Positions 46,798 through 56,519 of a stretch of DNA of 64,000 nt are shown piece after piece (the first letter of the stretch is position 1; each line of letters opens with the position of its first letter). Origin of the DNA: Fidelibacterota bacterium (lineage in GTDB: Bacteria > Fidelibacterota > UBA8477 > JABMPR01); assembly GCA_016844955.1 (NCBI GenBank), contig JAERTH010000156.1:25133-89132 (forward strand), in the 5' to 3' direction. A program made the position numbers and the translations under genes. The notes beneath the pieces are model-generated. The model did not search any database, was not told where the DNA came from, and saw nothing but the letters and a program-made list of their open reading frames with translations.

Positions 46798-47931
46798 TTA
46801 AATCCTTTCAATAATTGTGGCAATACCTTGACCTGTTCCAATGCACATGGTGGCCAAACCGTGTTTTGCATCGTTTTGCTCCATGACATTGAGCAGTGTG
46901 GTCACTATTCTAGCGCCTGAGCAACCCAAAGGATGTCCCAATGCTATGGCCCCACCATTCAGGTTAATTTTATCAACTGGCCAATCCCCTTTGCGGATCA
47001 CATAGAGGGATTGGGCACCGAAAGCCTCGTTCAATTCGATGACATCCATTTGATCCAGCGTCATTCCAGCATTTTTCAGGGCTTTCTCAGTTGCTGGTAA
47101 GGGTCCAGCTCCCATGAGTGTTGGGTCAACACCGGCAACGGCGCGTGAGATAATTTTTGCCCGAACTTTGAGCCCCAGCTCTTCAGCTTTGGTATTGCTC
47201 ATCACTAGGACAGCTGCCGCACCAACGCTTATTGGACTGGATGTGGCTGCCGTGATACTGCCATCTTCCAGAAATGCAGGAGATAGTGATTTTATCTTTG
47301 CCACATCTGGTTCACGGGGACCTTCATCTTTGGAAACACCAATGCCTTCAATCTCAATGGGAATGAGCTCATTGTCAAATTTGCCAGCGGCTTGGGCAGC
47401 CAGTGCTTTTTTGTGAGAGGCTATGGCAAAATCTTCTTGATCCTCACGGTTGATAGCGAGCTCCTGGGCCAGATTTTCAGCGGTTTCACCCATACCCATG
47501 TAGTAGTCCATTTCATACAAGTCGGGATTAAAATCGGGGTTATAACCACCCATGGGTACACCGAACATGTCCTCAACTCCAGCTGCGATACCGACCTCTT
47601 TATCTCCAGCAATAATAGCAGCACTCAATTGATGCAGAGCATCCATGGAAGAGCCGCAAAAGCGATTCACAGTGCTACCCGTGGTGGTTATTGGCAAACC
47701 TGCCAGAAGTGCTACACCGCGGCCCATGAGCATACCCTGATTTCCTTCAGGAAAGGCACATCCCAGAACCAGATCTTCCACCATTTCAGGTTTTACAGCC
47801 GAGTTTCTGGCCAACAATCCCTTGACCACCTGAGCTGTTATATCATCAGGACGCATACCGATCATTTCACCATTCTTCAAACCGATGGGACTCCGTACGG
47901 CATCTACAATCACGCTATATCTTTCACTCAT
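46798..47931 (-). CDS. Acetyl-CoA acyltransferase (thiolase, FadA type)
   Basis: A 377-residue thiolase. The nucleophilic Cys92 is in NRFCGSSMDAL, the conserved histidine in GGAIALGHPLGCSGARI, and the second cysteine in CIGTGQG. It removes acetyl-CoA from 3-ketoacyl-CoA. It is the middle gene of the operon, 39 bp after the dehydrogenase gene. Confidence 0.95.
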   Translation of the reverse strand: MSERYSVIVDAVRSPIGLKNGEMIGMRPDDITAQVVKGLLARNSAVKPEMVEDLVLGCAFPEGNQGMLMGRGVALLAGLPITTTGSTVNRFCGSSMDALHQLSAAIIAGDKEVGIAAGVEDMFGVPMGGYNPDFNPDLYEMDYYMGMGETAENLAQELAINREDQEDFAIASHKKALAAQAAGKFDNELIPIEIEGIGVSKDEGPREPDVAKIKSLSPAFLEDGSITAATSSPISVGAAAVLVMSNTKAEELGLKVRAKIISRAVAGVDPTLMGAGPLPATEKALKNAGMTLDQMDVIELNEAFGAQSLYVIRKGDWPVDKINLNGGAIALGHPLGCSGARIVTTLLNVMEQNDAKHGLATMCIGTGQGIATIIERI

Positions 47932-47970
47932 TTCTAATCTCCTAAATCTTTATAATCTCAATTTTCGTTC

Positions 47971-49743
47971 CTAGTCATTCAGTGGATACATGCCACGTTT
48001 GAGTAAGAGTTCAAAAACAGTCTTTTGCTCAGCTATCACATCAGCGTGATAAGCCAGCGTCGTCAAAGTTTCATCGAGTTTACCAAGCTTGGCATTTCGA
48101 TCAGCTTCTGGAAGGATATGCCGCAAAATTTTCTTGGCATTGGAAACTATCACTTCAAGATTACGCAGAACCGATACCTTGAGAACTGACAGTGCAACAT
48201 CACGACGAGGATAGGCCTCATCATATTGCAGATACCGTCTCAGGACACTGAATATCACTTGCTGGGCGATAACCATATTGGCAAAAGCTTCAATTTCAAA
48301 TTGAGTATTCTTGAAATCCTGGCCGTACTTGAGAATAAGTTCATCCAATGTCTTGAGGACAACAGCCCTTCCAAGCTCCACAGCTTTTATCTCTTGAGTT
48401 TGGGGATGTTCTTCAGGGATATCTACATCGAATATCCAATTGTCACCTAGCTCTAAGAGCTGATCGCGAATGGGCAACTCTTCCAGAATTGCTTTTTTCA
48501 TAGCTATCCCAGAGATGATGAGCTTGTTGATCTCGTTGGTGCCTTCAAAAATGCGATTGACACGTTCATCTCTTAACAAACGAGCCAGCGGATATTCTTC
48601 GGAGAACCCGTAGCCACCAAAAATCTGAACACCATCGTCTGCGTTAATCCAGAGTGCTTCAGAGGAGAAAATCTTGTTTGTGCTATTCTCAATAGCGTGA
48701 TCTTCGATGACAGAGTAGAGGTGGTTATAGTATTCCACATCGTCTTCTTCATATTTCTCTACGCCAGCATCAATAGAGCCCGTTGATTGATAGGTGATGG
48801 TTTCAGCTTCATAGCAGCGGATGACCATATCAGCAAATTTACGCTGCATCATTCCAAAAGCAGTCAGCGGTTGTGCGAATTGCTTTCTTTCCTGGGCATA
48901 ATCCAAAGCGGTTTTGATCACATGTTTTGCACCACCCATGGTTACTGCACCGAGTTTTAGGCGACCAATGTATAGGACGTTAAAAGCGACAGCAGCACCC
49001 TTGCCGACTTCACCAAGCACATTTTCCAGGGGAACCGTACAATCATTTAACACATAGGTAGTAGTTGAGGACCCCTTAATACCTAATTTGTGTTCTTCTG
49101 GTCCTCTCTCCCAACCAGTTGTTTCCTTATCCAGGATGAAGGATGTCATTTTATCGCCATCCACATTGGCAAAAACAACACCAATATCAGCCCAGCCACC
49201 GTTGGTTATGAATTGCTTCACACCATTGAGGATATAGTGGGTTCCGGCTTCATTCAATTTTGCAGAAGCAGTTCCATTTAATGCATCAGAGCCAGCACCC
49301 GGTTCGGTAAGGGCATAGGAACTCATCCACTCACCTGACATCATTTTAGGAATATATTTTGCACGCTGGTCATCGGTTCCATACCAGAGTATGGGCAACA
49401 ATCCAATTCCAGTGTGATCAGTGACTGTAACCATGAGAGAGGAACTTTCACCTACTCCCATTGCTTCCAGGGCCAATGCGGCGGCAGTTTTATCCATACC
49501 CATTCCGCCATATTGTTCAGGGACATCCAATCCAAGCATTCCCATTTCACCCATTTGCATCATAAAATCACGCGAGAGTTGCTCGTTAAGTTTTTCCACA
49601 TCGTCACTACGAGGTTTGACCGCTTCCTTGGCGAAGGACTGTATCGCATCAAAAAATTCTTTCTGGTCATCACTCCATTTCTCTCTGGTGAAGATTTCAT
49701 CAACCCCAAAGGGTGTGGTTAAAAATTCGCCACCCTTCCTCAT
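47971..49743 (-). CDS. Acyl-CoA dehydrogenase with C-terminal extension
   Basis: A 590-residue flavoenzyme, longer than the usual ~380 residues and like Bacillus FadE or VLCAD-type enzymes. I chose the ATG at 49743 because AAGGAG lies 7 nt upstream (an earlier frame to 49767 lacks a site). Motifs: YALTEPGAGSDA, FITNGGWADIGVVFA, and FGGYGFSEEYPLARLLRDERVNRIFEGTNEIN with the catalytic Glu region. The extra C-terminal ~190 helical residues may contact the membrane or electron-transfer partners. It carries out the first oxidation step of beta-oxidation. Confidence 0.94.
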   Translation of the reverse strand: MRKGGEFLTTPFGVDEIFTREKWSDDQKEFFDAIQSFAKEAVKPRSDDVEKLNEQLSRDFMMQMGEMGMLGLDVPEQYGGMGMDKTAAALALEAMGVGESSSLMVTVTDHTGIGLLPILWYGTDDQRAKYIPKMMSGEWMSSYALTEPGAGSDALNGTASAKLNEAGTHYILNGVKQFITNGGWADIGVVFANVDGDKMTSFILDKETTGWERGPEEHKLGIKGSSTTTYVLNDCTVPLENVLGEVGKGAAVAFNVLYIGRLKLGAVTMGGAKHVIKTALDYAQERKQFAQPLTAFGMMQRKFADMVIRCYEAETITYQSTGSIDAGVEKYEEDDVEYYNHLYSVIEDHAIENSTNKIFSSEALWINADDGVQIFGGYGFSEEYPLARLLRDERVNRIFEGTNEINKLIISGIAMKKAILEELPIRDQLLELGDNWIFDVDIPEEHPQTQEIKAVELGRAVVLKTLDELILKYGQDFKNTQFEIEAFANMVIAQQVIFSVLRRYLQYDEAYPRRDVALSVLKVSVLRNLEVIVSNAKKILRHILPEADRNAKLGKLDETLTTLAYHADVIAEQKTVFELLLKRGMYPLND

Positions 49744-49937
49744 ATTACTCTCCTTTTTTTGATACATTTATACAATGAAAATGACGATGTCTCGAACATA
49801 ATCGTTACCTAAAGTCAGCAGGCCGAGTGATGTTTGCCCGGGATACTGTGTGTTCCAATGCAGTTCGTAGTTATCGTTACTTTCGTTGTGAAAAATCGAG
49901 GCTCACTGAACGTGCCTGTTTCAGCCAACCACTTTTA
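49744..49937. other. 194-bp gap between tetR and the acyl-CoA dehydrogenase gene
   Basis: No gene is seen and no second copy of the TetR palindrome. A promoter for the beta-oxidation genes is expected here, unless they are read from the tetR promoter. Confidence 0.4.
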
Positions 49938-50534
49938 TCATTTCTGAATGGCAATGCCATCCAGAATTAATTCCATATTCAGATCTACATATTCTTCTAG
50001 CGAAAAGTCACTCGGTTTGAACAGGACGAACCAGATCATACCGTGCAGTGAAGTCATGATGGACATGGCTATCATGCGCTCATTGACTTGTTTGAATTCA
50101 CCATACTCCATACCTCTTTTTACAAGTGCTTCGAATTCAGATAAGACCCTGGAATAGAGTTGACTCGCAAGTTCATTAATCTCCTCATCCCGGTTTGCAA
50201 AAGCCCATATCTCAGGTTCCACCAAAAACCAATTGGGGTTGCGCTTAAAGACCTTGGCGGTAAAGTGAGCTATTTCCCGTATGATTTCGGCTGACGGCTT
50301 GGCTCGCATAGCGCTGCGTTCAATGGCAGAGAATTGGTCCATCCAATGCTCGATAAGGGCAATAAACAGATCGCGCTTACTTTGGAAATGGTGATAAATT
50401 GCCCCCTTGCTCAATCCTATCTCCTGGACGATATCATCCATCCGTGCATCTGAATAACCTTTTTTGACGAAGATGGTTAATGCGGCTTCAAGAATTTCGA
50501 TCCTGCGCTCTGAGCTGGGTCTTCTCTCGGTCAT
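49938..50534 (-). CDS. TetR-family transcriptional regulator (beta-oxidation-linked)
   Basis: A 198-residue regulator. The N-terminal helix-turn-helix (about 8-55) reads RRIEILEAALTIFVKKGYSDARMDDIVQEIGLSKGAIYHHFQSKRDLFIALIE. The C-terminal helical ligand domain is typical of TetR proteins that sense acyl-CoA or other lipids. It is encoded upstream of, and on the same strand as, the beta-oxidation operon, and a near-perfect operator lies 24 bp before its own ATG, so it is autoregulated and probably represses the fatty-acid genes. Ligand identity is inferred only. Confidence 0.92.
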   Translation of the reverse strand: MTERRPSSERRIEILEAALTIFVKKGYSDARMDDIVQEIGLSKGAIYHHFQSKRDLFIALIEHWMDQFSAIERSAMRAKPSAEIIREIAHFTAKVFKRNPNWFLVEPEIWAFANRDEEINELASQLYSRVLSEFEALVKRGMEYGEFKQVNERMIAMSIMTSLHGMIWFVLFKPSDFSLEEYVDLNMELILDGIAIQK

Positions 50535-50557
50535 TTGCTAACCTTAAACTTTAAATG

Positions 50558-50589
50558 ATATTACATACCGACTGGTCGGTATGTAATAT
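50558..50589. promoter_or_regulatory. TetR operator: 15-bp perfect inverted repeat
   Basis: ATATTACATACCGAC-TG-GTCGGTATGTAATAT: two perfect 15-bp arms with a 2-bp centre, lying between the divergent tetR and cytochrome peroxidase genes. The ACCGAC-TG-GTCGGT core is the typical TetR-family operator form. Confidence 0.85.
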
Positions 50590-50770
50590 AGTCACTTACC
50601 AACCATCTGCAAGCAGGGTTTGAAATTGTTGCTCCTATCACATACTGACACTACTCAAATGAGTCGTAACAGAGATAAACATTTTTTGAGATGCATTTTC
50701 CAAACGCAAGAATATATTGTTGTGCTAAAGCAGCTATTTTTGATTCACAACTATATATAGGAAGTAAACA

Positions 50771-51775
50771 ATGAAAAAATTCGCACTCCTGATCCTCATT
50801 CTCAGCAGCATAGTAATGATAGTACAATGCGGAGGAAAAACTGAAGTTCCCGAACAAGAAGATTTAACTTTCCAGCAGGATGTTTTGGACAAGGTAAAAC
50901 CAATGTTTGCTGTAGTCCCAGATAAAATGCCTGGTGGAGAAAATGATACAAAGGCGCTCATCGATCTGGGTGAAAAACTTTATTTTGAGACCGCACTTTC
51001 AAACACCAATGACATGTCATGTAACACCTGTCATGATATTGCCCTGGCTGGTGTGGATAACAAACCAACATCGGAAGGTACCAATGGCATTCCAGGACCA
51101 CGCAATTCGCCAACTGTTTTTAATGCCGGTTTCCATTTTGTCCAATTCTGGGATGGTCGTGCTGCTGATTTGAACGAGCAGGCCGGAGGACCCATCCTGA
51201 ATCCGGCTGAAATGGCAATTCCTGACTCAGCCACTGCCGTGGCTAAAATCAAGGCCATACCAGAATATGAGGCGATGTTCACAGAAGCTTTTGGCGAAAA
51301 TGCCATCGATTTTGAAAATATTACTGAGGCGATTGCAGCTTTTGAACGTACACTGGTCACCCATGACCGCTTCGATGATTTCCTCAAAGGAGATCTGAAA
51401 GCCTTAAGCAAAACCGAAGTTGAAGGTCTTGATCTCTTTCTGGGAAAAGCCTGCATCACCTGCCATACAGGATCTATGCTGGGTGCTAACATGTACCAGA
51501 AAAACGGTTTGGTAAAACCGTACAAGGATCTGACCGATGAAGGCCGCTTTGAAGTGACTGGACTGGAGCAGGACAAATTTTTGTTCAAGGTTCCAAGCCT
51601 GAGAAACATCACCCTCACTGGACCCTATTTCCACGATGGTGGGGTTGCCAGCTTAGATGAAACTGTGATTATGATGGGCGACATGCAACTCATGCAACAA
51701 ATCTCAGCTGAGGAAGCTGCCAAGATATCTTCATTTCTTGCAACTATGAATGGGAAGCAGTTCGCTACCAAATAG
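50771..51775 (+). CDS. Diheme cytochrome c peroxidase/MauG-family lipoprotein
   Basis: A 334-residue protein with lipoprotein signal (VMIVQC, Cys20) and two heme motifs, CNTCH at 84-88 and CITCH at 228-232. Family marks are GxxLYFETALS, RNSPTVFNAGFH, FWDGRAADLNEQAGGPI and KVPSLRNITLTGPYFHDGG. It reduces hydrogen peroxide in the periplasm using cytochrome electrons, or performs a MauG-type oxidation. It is a single gene, divergent from tetR, so the TetR operator may affect it as well. Confidence 0.93.
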   Translation: MKKFALLILILSSIVMIVQCGGKTEVPEQEDLTFQQDVLDKVKPMFAVVPDKMPGGENDTKALIDLGEKLYFETALSNTNDMSCNTCHDIALAGVDNKPTSEGTNGIPGPRNSPTVFNAGFHFVQFWDGRAADLNEQAGGPILNPAEMAIPDSATAVAKIKAIPEYEAMFTEAFGENAIDFENITEAIAAFERTLVTHDRFDDFLKGDLKALSKTEVEGLDLFLGKACITCHTGSMLGANMYQKNGLVKPYKDLTDEGRFEVTGLEQDKFLFKVPSLRNITLTGPYFHDGGVASLDETVIMMGDMQLMQQISAEEAAKISSFLATMNGKQFATK

Positions 51776-51804
51776 TATAAAAAATTTCCGATGTGACATT
51801 AAAG

Positions 51805-51831
51805 GCGAGGAGTAAATTCTTCGCTTTTTTT
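51805..51831 (+). terminator. Rho-independent terminator of the peroxidase gene
   Basis: GCGAGGA (51805-51811) pairs with TTCTTCGC (51817-51824, one G-U pair), followed by seven T. It lies 30 bp after the stop. Confidence 0.8.
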
Positions 51832-51897
51832 GTGCTATCAAACGCACCTATCTATGGCATCGCCTAGCACCAGTATTGATGAAAGAAGGGTTTTTTT

Positions 51898-52341
51898 CTA
51901 ATGATTTACGAAATACTGGAGAACCAGACGGCTGAGTTCCCCACCCACAAGTCCGGTTATTAAAACCAGAATTCCAAGTACAACACTTATCCCGGGAAAA
52001 ACCCACCCACTGCTAGCCCATTCTTTTTTCTCAAGGACGGCAAAGGTGCGTCCCACTACTACCAGAACAATGATCCAGACTGCAGCATTGCCTAATGAAA
52101 CGTGTCGCTCAAGTATCTGAGATACACTGCTGGCCAATTTTTCCTGGCTATCGACCCTTGTCTCAGCCTGATTCCCTGTTAAGGCAGCCAGAATAGCAGA
52201 AATCGCGGCCATTCCCTGTAAGACAAAGGCTGTTGTTCGGCTGAAATCATGTTTCTTGATTGCTGAATATCCATCAAAGAATACAGCCGCCAGTATCAGG
52301 GCGATGGGAAAGTGAACAAAGAAGGGGTGTAGATCAGCCAT
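51898..52341 (-). CDS. DUF2231-like membrane protein
   Basis: A 147-residue protein with four membrane helices starting MADLHPFFVHFPIALILAAVFFD, the typical DUF2231 N-terminus (HPxxVHFPIAL). The ATG at 52341 is preferred over a longer frame to 52404 because it restores this start and does not overlap the Omp28-like gene. The family occurs beside heme and redox genes; its function is unknown. It is the last gene of the 51898-57534 run. Confidence 0.85.
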   Translation of the reverse strand: MADLHPFFVHFPIALILAAVFFDGYSAIKKHDFSRTTAFVLQGMAAISAILAALTGNQAETRVDSQEKLASSVSQILERHVSLGNAAVWIIVLVVVGRTFAVLEKKEWASSGWVFPGISVVLGILVLITGLVGGELSRLVLQYFVNH

Positions 52342-52345
52342 GAAA

Positions 52346-53608
52346 TTAAAAAATGACCTGTTTACGTGCTTGTAACACTGCTTTTGTGGATGGGTCCTGT
52401 ACAAAAACCAATAGACTCATAGGAACACCCGTACCATAATTGTCAGGCTTTTTGAGACTGACAGCAATCTCTGTTCCAGATTCCACATCACTAGCTTCCT
52501 GGCTGGCCATATCACGCATAACTTGACGATGGTGCTCCTCACCATTAGAAGCTTCGTAGTGGATGCTGTCTTCAAGAACCAGAGCCCAGGTGATTAATTC
52601 ACCTGGATCAATATCAAAACTGTTCAGGTCATACCCAAGGAACAGGCTGTCAGTACTTTCCTCAACATCCACTGGAGATATGTAAACTGATGCATTGACA
52701 GAGGCCGCCAGTTCGATTCGAGTACGCCAGTCATTCTCATCCAGGCTACCAATGAGTGAACCATCCAGCATGAGACTGGGAGCAGCAAAAATTCCATAAT
52801 AAATCACCCTGTCTCGAACCTCTTGAGGGTTGTAGAGATTCATGGGATCCCGTGGGTCAGTCCAGCTCACATGATAGCGCACCAGGGCGAAATCTGATGC
52901 ACGATCAGGATAAATGGCATCCAGGTACTCATTGGCCTGTGGACAATTCACGCAACCAGAATTGGTAAACAATTCACCCAAAACCACCTTTGCAATGCTC
53001 ACATCACAATCCAGCAGGAGGGGTGCCAATTGAATACCGTGAACATCGAACAACAAAAGCTGAAAAAGGTGGCTACCCGGTTGGTTGCCAGTAAGTGAAA
53101 TGGAGGTATTGAGTACATCTGCTTCGTAGTTAACTATGGGTAGTGCGCACATATCATCGCACGTAAAGCTCAGAGAATCAATCTGATCAATTAACGAGGC
53201 ATCAAAATAGTCACTTAAATCGAGTTTAAATGTCTCCCCCACGTTGATCATGACAGGAATCCCATCACTGACGCTCAATTTCAGATGATGAATGGCAGTC
53301 TGATCGGATTCACCTGCTGAGGGGGAAAGTCTATATGTTGTTGATAGATCAAGCTGGCCTGCCGATTTCCCAATAAATTGAAAGAATGCCGAATCCACAC
53401 TATTGCTCTCTACGACCTGGGCTATTGAAGTATCAATACCAGAAAGCGGCATAAAATCATATCCCTCAATGCTCACTTCAGCTGTATCACCAACAGCAAT
53501 ATTCAATCTAGAAAAGCTAGTCTCTGCCTGAACGGAAATCTCATCCGGGGTCCACTCGCATGACCACAACAGTAACAAGCTGAGGAAAAGTATTGAATAA
53601 TATCTCAT
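52346..53608 (-). CDS. Omp28-like lipoprotein with thioredoxin-like CxxC motif
   Basis: A 420-residue protein. The ATG at 53608 overlaps the upstream stop (ATGA) and gives a lipoprotein signal (LLLLWSC, Cys17). The C-terminal half resembles Omp28/thioredoxin-like domains: VVLGELFTNSGCVNCPQANEYLD (Cys219-x2-Cys222) and FAAPSLMLDGSLIG. The N-terminal half is a beta-sandwich with another Cys pair (FTCDDMCALP). It is probably periplasmic or surface-exposed with thiol-disulfide activity. Confidence 0.82.
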   Translation of the reverse strand: MRYYSILFLSLLLLWSCEWTPDEISVQAETSFSRLNIAVGDTAEVSIEGYDFMPLSGIDTSIAQVVESNSVDSAFFQFIGKSAGQLDLSTTYRLSPSAGESDQTAIHHLKLSVSDGIPVMINVGETFKLDLSDYFDASLIDQIDSLSFTCDDMCALPIVNYEADVLNTSISLTGNQPGSHLFQLLLFDVHGIQLAPLLLDCDVSIAKVVLGELFTNSGCVNCPQANEYLDAIYPDRASDFALVRYHVSWTDPRDPMNLYNPQEVRDRVIYYGIFAAPSLMLDGSLIGSLDENDWRTRIELAASVNASVYISPVDVEESTDSLFLGYDLNSFDIDPGELITWALVLEDSIHYEASNGEEHHRQVMRDMASQEASDVESGTEIAVSLKKPDNYGTGVPMSLLVFVQDPSTKAVLQARKQVIF

Positions 53609-55305
53609 ATTCTCCACTCCATGGAAAGGCGGAACCCCTCAAAAGGATTCAATATGCGACAGACACCACCTGTACAACGGACACCACCCTTTTCTTTCCC
53701 GTATGATGCGCGAATCCACAGTCCATCAAGAGGTTTAAGAGAGACTTCACCACTGACCCAATGTTGAATTTCATGGATACCATTATTTAATGCCGGATCA
53801 TCACTAACATCCCATATAATTGATGCTGAATAAGCGTGTCCATAGTCTGCACTGGCGATAAAGTGACCACCTTGGTAGTCATGGCCCGCTATGGTTCCAC
53901 CAGTGTATAGCTGGCTAAAAGCTGTTGAGGTCTGCAACTCCACTACAGTGGATAGAACTAACTCAGAATTAGGATGCCATGATAGATAGGCTGGCACCAA
54001 GGTATAATTTTCTATGATTTCTGCTGCTGACTGGCCACTCAAAACAGAACGGGTATAGGCGATCAGGAGTCTTTGGTATATGGATTCACCTGAATATTCA
54101 AATTCAGCAAAATACTCCTGCCAGGGGCTCAGGCTAAGATCCTGTTCAGGAATAATATTGGCGGCATCATCTTCATCTCTGGTCTGGGCAGTGTGGGCAG
54201 CATTCAGTACCATTGACCATTCATCGCTCAAAGTTTTCCGTAATTCAAAATTCCAGCCTAATTCATCCCCATAATTTACAGGATGGGTCACGTTCCCCAG
54301 CAGGCTGATATCATGTTCCCTGATGCCTGTGGGACCCATCTGCCAGGGCAGTGGTTTTGTAGCCAACAGCAGTGGATCACGTGTCTGAGCGGCTGATTCA
54401 CGACCATTCAAATAGCGTTTGTACTCGAACATGGCCGTAAACCATTCTGGAAACCAATTAATCTGGAGATTCAATGCCTGGCCTTGAACCCGGTAATCTG
54501 AATCAATGGTATGGAGTAGTAACTCATCCCCGGCTTGGGTGATTTCCTGGGCAACCAAAGGGTAGTCCAGCGCTTTCCATACCCGGCTATATTCCAGATA
54601 AAAGTCCCAGCTTTCGCCATAAATCGATTGCCCCCAACCACCTTGAATTGCATTCATGGTTTGAGTCACTGTGTCAATATTAATGACCCCAACAGTAGCA
54701 TCAATTTCTCGCCACAAATAATCCGACCTCATCTGGCTTCCAATGAAATAGGGAGTTAATGACCAAAAGCCATTTTCACTATTGATGGTGGCCTCCAGCC
54801 CAGCCAGAGCATATTTGGCCTGACCATCTGGTTCACGAAGATCGGAACTAGGAGAATAGAATCGATACTCGTTGTTGATTCCCGCTAGAAAATCGAGTTC
54901 ATGATATTCGAAAAGAGCGGTTGAGAAACGCACACCCATGATTTCATTGTCAAAATCTATAGCTTGGTTTTCATCCAGATTTAAAGCCAGTCCCCTACCA
55001 AACACGGCCGATATATCACCAACCTCGAGAGATCGTGAATTACCGATGTAGCTGAGAAAAAAGCGATCCACACCTTGGTATTCGAAACCGTACTCAGGGG
55101 GTTGGCTGGATTCAACCGATAAATCAAGATACCAGTTCCCATATTCCAGAGAACCGCTGATAAAATTTTCTAAATAGTTATAATCAATTCCAACCTGTTC
55201 CCCGCGACCGATATTGGAAATAACCCCTATATTCCAGGAGACACCTTCAGCAAATATGCTGAGAGGCAAAACCAGAAATACAAATTTTCGGAATAGGGAG
55301 AACAA
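53605..55305 (-). CDS. DUF6029-like outer-membrane protein
   Basis: A 566-residue protein with a signal peptide (about 1-19, SIFAEG). The following GVSWNIGVISNIGRG, FFLSYIGNSRSLEVGDISAVFGRGLALNLDENQAIDFDNEIMGVRF pattern resembles DUF6029 proteins of Bacteroidota, and the remainder is strand-rich, ending in MEWRI. It begins at a TTG at 55305, so the start is less sure. It is expected to be an outer-membrane barrel. It overlaps the Omp28-like gene by 4 bp, which suggests a two-part surface complex. Confidence 0.7.
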   Translation of the reverse strand: MFSLFRKFVFLVLPLSIFAEGVSWNIGVISNIGRGEQVGIDYNYLENFISGSLEYGNWYLDLSVESSQPPEYGFEYQGVDRFFLSYIGNSRSLEVGDISAVFGRGLALNLDENQAIDFDNEIMGVRFSTALFEYHELDFLAGINNEYRFYSPSSDLREPDGQAKYALAGLEATINSENGFWSLTPYFIGSQMRSDYLWREIDATVGVINIDTVTQTMNAIQGGWGQSIYGESWDFYLEYSRVWKALDYPLVAQEITQAGDELLLHTIDSDYRVQGQALNLQINWFPEWFTAMFEYKRYLNGRESAAQTRDPLLLATKPLPWQMGPTGIREHDISLLGNVTHPVNYGDELGWNFELRKTLSDEWSMVLNAAHTAQTRDEDDAANIIPEQDLSLSPWQEYFAEFEYSGESIYQRLLIAYTRSVLSGQSAAEIIENYTLVPAYLSWHPNSELVLSTVVELQTSTAFSQLYTGGTIAGHDYQGGHFIASADYGHAYSASIIWDVSDDPALNNGIHEIQHWVSGEVSLKPLDGLWIRASYGKEKGGVRCTGGVCRILNPFEGFRLSMEWRI

Positions 55306-55314
55306 AAAGCTGGG

Positions 55315-55806
55315 TCACTCCCTGGTTGGAGCTTTCAGTGCTTTCTTGATTTCATTTTCCATTTGTGATTCATCCCCGGGAATGTATCCGGTATGCTCCC
55401 AGAGGATTTTTCCCTGGGGATCGACAAGAATGGAGAATGGCATTGCAGTAGTATTGAAGTTTTTATACAATTTCTGTTCAGTGTCCAATAGAATGGTATA
55501 ATCGAGTTTTTGAGATTTTACCATGGATTTTACACGACCCACAGTTCTGGAATCATCGATGGAGATACCTACGACTTGAACATTCTGTTCGGCATAGGTT
55601 TTATTGATCCGATTCAGGTGCTTCATCTCTTTGCGACAGGGGACACAGTAGGTCGCCCAAAAATTGATCAGGGTAATTTTGCCATCAACAATTTTATCAA
55701 GATTCTGGGTCTTATTCTTCATATCCTTCAGCTTGACTTGGGGGAGGTTCTTTTCCTGGCCAAAAGAGATGGCAACAATAAGCAGAAGTGGTAGGAGGCG
55801 TATCAT
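55315..55806 (-). CDS. TlpA/ResA-like secreted thioredoxin
   Basis: A 163-residue protein with a short signal peptide (1-16) and a thioredoxin fold. The redox site is Cys54-x2-Cys57 in NFWATYCVPCRKE, and the cis-proline is in AMPFSILVD. It should keep extracytoplasmic cysteines reduced (cytochrome maturation or partner proteins such as Omp28). It overlaps the upstream gene by 4 bp. Confidence 0.92.
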   Translation of the reverse strand: MIRLLPLLLIVAISFGQEKNLPQVKLKDMKNKTQNLDKIVDGKITLINFWATYCVPCRKEMKHLNRINKTYAEQNVQVVGISIDDSRTVGRVKSMVKSQKLDYTILLDTEQKLYKNFNTTAMPFSILVDPQGKILWEHTGYIPGDESQMENEIKKALKAPTRE

Positions 55807-56519
55807 TTGATCACGCTCACCTGTCTGGACACTGGCAGCCCGGCACCAGTAGCACTGATGATGTAGTTACCAGAAGGTAGTGAACCCATTCCCCACTGGA
55901 TAAGATTCGTACCTGAGCGTAATGAATAGGAACGTGTCATCAGTTCGCGTCCATCCATTGAATAAAGCACAATCCGATAGTCTCCTGAATTATCTAATTC
56001 CAGATCAAAATTGATCCAGGCATTGGTGGGGTTAGGGTAGATATTGGAAAGCTTGAATGCCTGAGGTGCTGAAAAATTGTCATCTATTGCAACTGGATGC
56101 ACATCAATGGTTATCTGAGCGGAGTCAGCTTCCATTGTGGAAGAATCCACTACAGTAATAGTCCAAGAGCCTGAACCTGTTGTTCCATATGGAAAAGCAT
56201 CAAGACTGAATTCGGTGGTATCTCCAGCTCCCAACGTAAAAGTAACTGCATTCTGAAAGGGAGCAAAACATTGATCATCCACACAAATTGAAGCATTCCA
56301 GCCAATTGGAGCTGAATGCTCTACTTTGTTAACTGTGAGAGTTTGAGCGCTGGATGATATGTTAAAAATATCACCATACATAAAAACAATATCTTCACTA
56401 CCTGTATAGCCAGTGTCATGCTGAATGAATTCAAAATTATTGGTTTGGCCCAGAGCAGCAGCGGGTATAACCAGCACCGCTAGAATTAGATTTTTAACTT
56501 GTTTGTATATCTTCCCCAT
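55803..56519 (-). CDS. Secreted protein with C-terminal sorting domain
   Basis: A 238-residue protein with a signal peptide (about 1-24, ALGQT), a beta-sandwich middle with one Cys pair (ASICVDDQCFAPF), and a C-terminal type IX-like sorting domain: NIYPNPTNAWINFDLELDNSGDYRIVLYSMDGRELM, ending SRQVSVIK. It overlaps the DUF6132 gene by 26 bp and the TlpA gene by 4 bp, the tightest packing in the cluster. It is probably a surface-delivered substrate for the neighbouring redox proteins; the function is unknown. Confidence 0.78.
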   Translation of the reverse strand: MGKIYKQVKNLILAVLVIPAAALGQTNNFEFIQHDTGYTGSEDIVFMYGDIFNISSSAQTLTVNKVEHSAPIGWNASICVDDQCFAPFQNAVTFTLGAGDTTEFSLDAFPYGTTGSGSWTITVVDSSTMEADSAQITIDVHPVAIDDNFSAPQAFKLSNIYPNPTNAWINFDLELDNSGDYRIVLYSMDGRELMTRSYSLRSGTNLIQWGMGSLPSGNYIISATGAGLPVSRQVSVIK

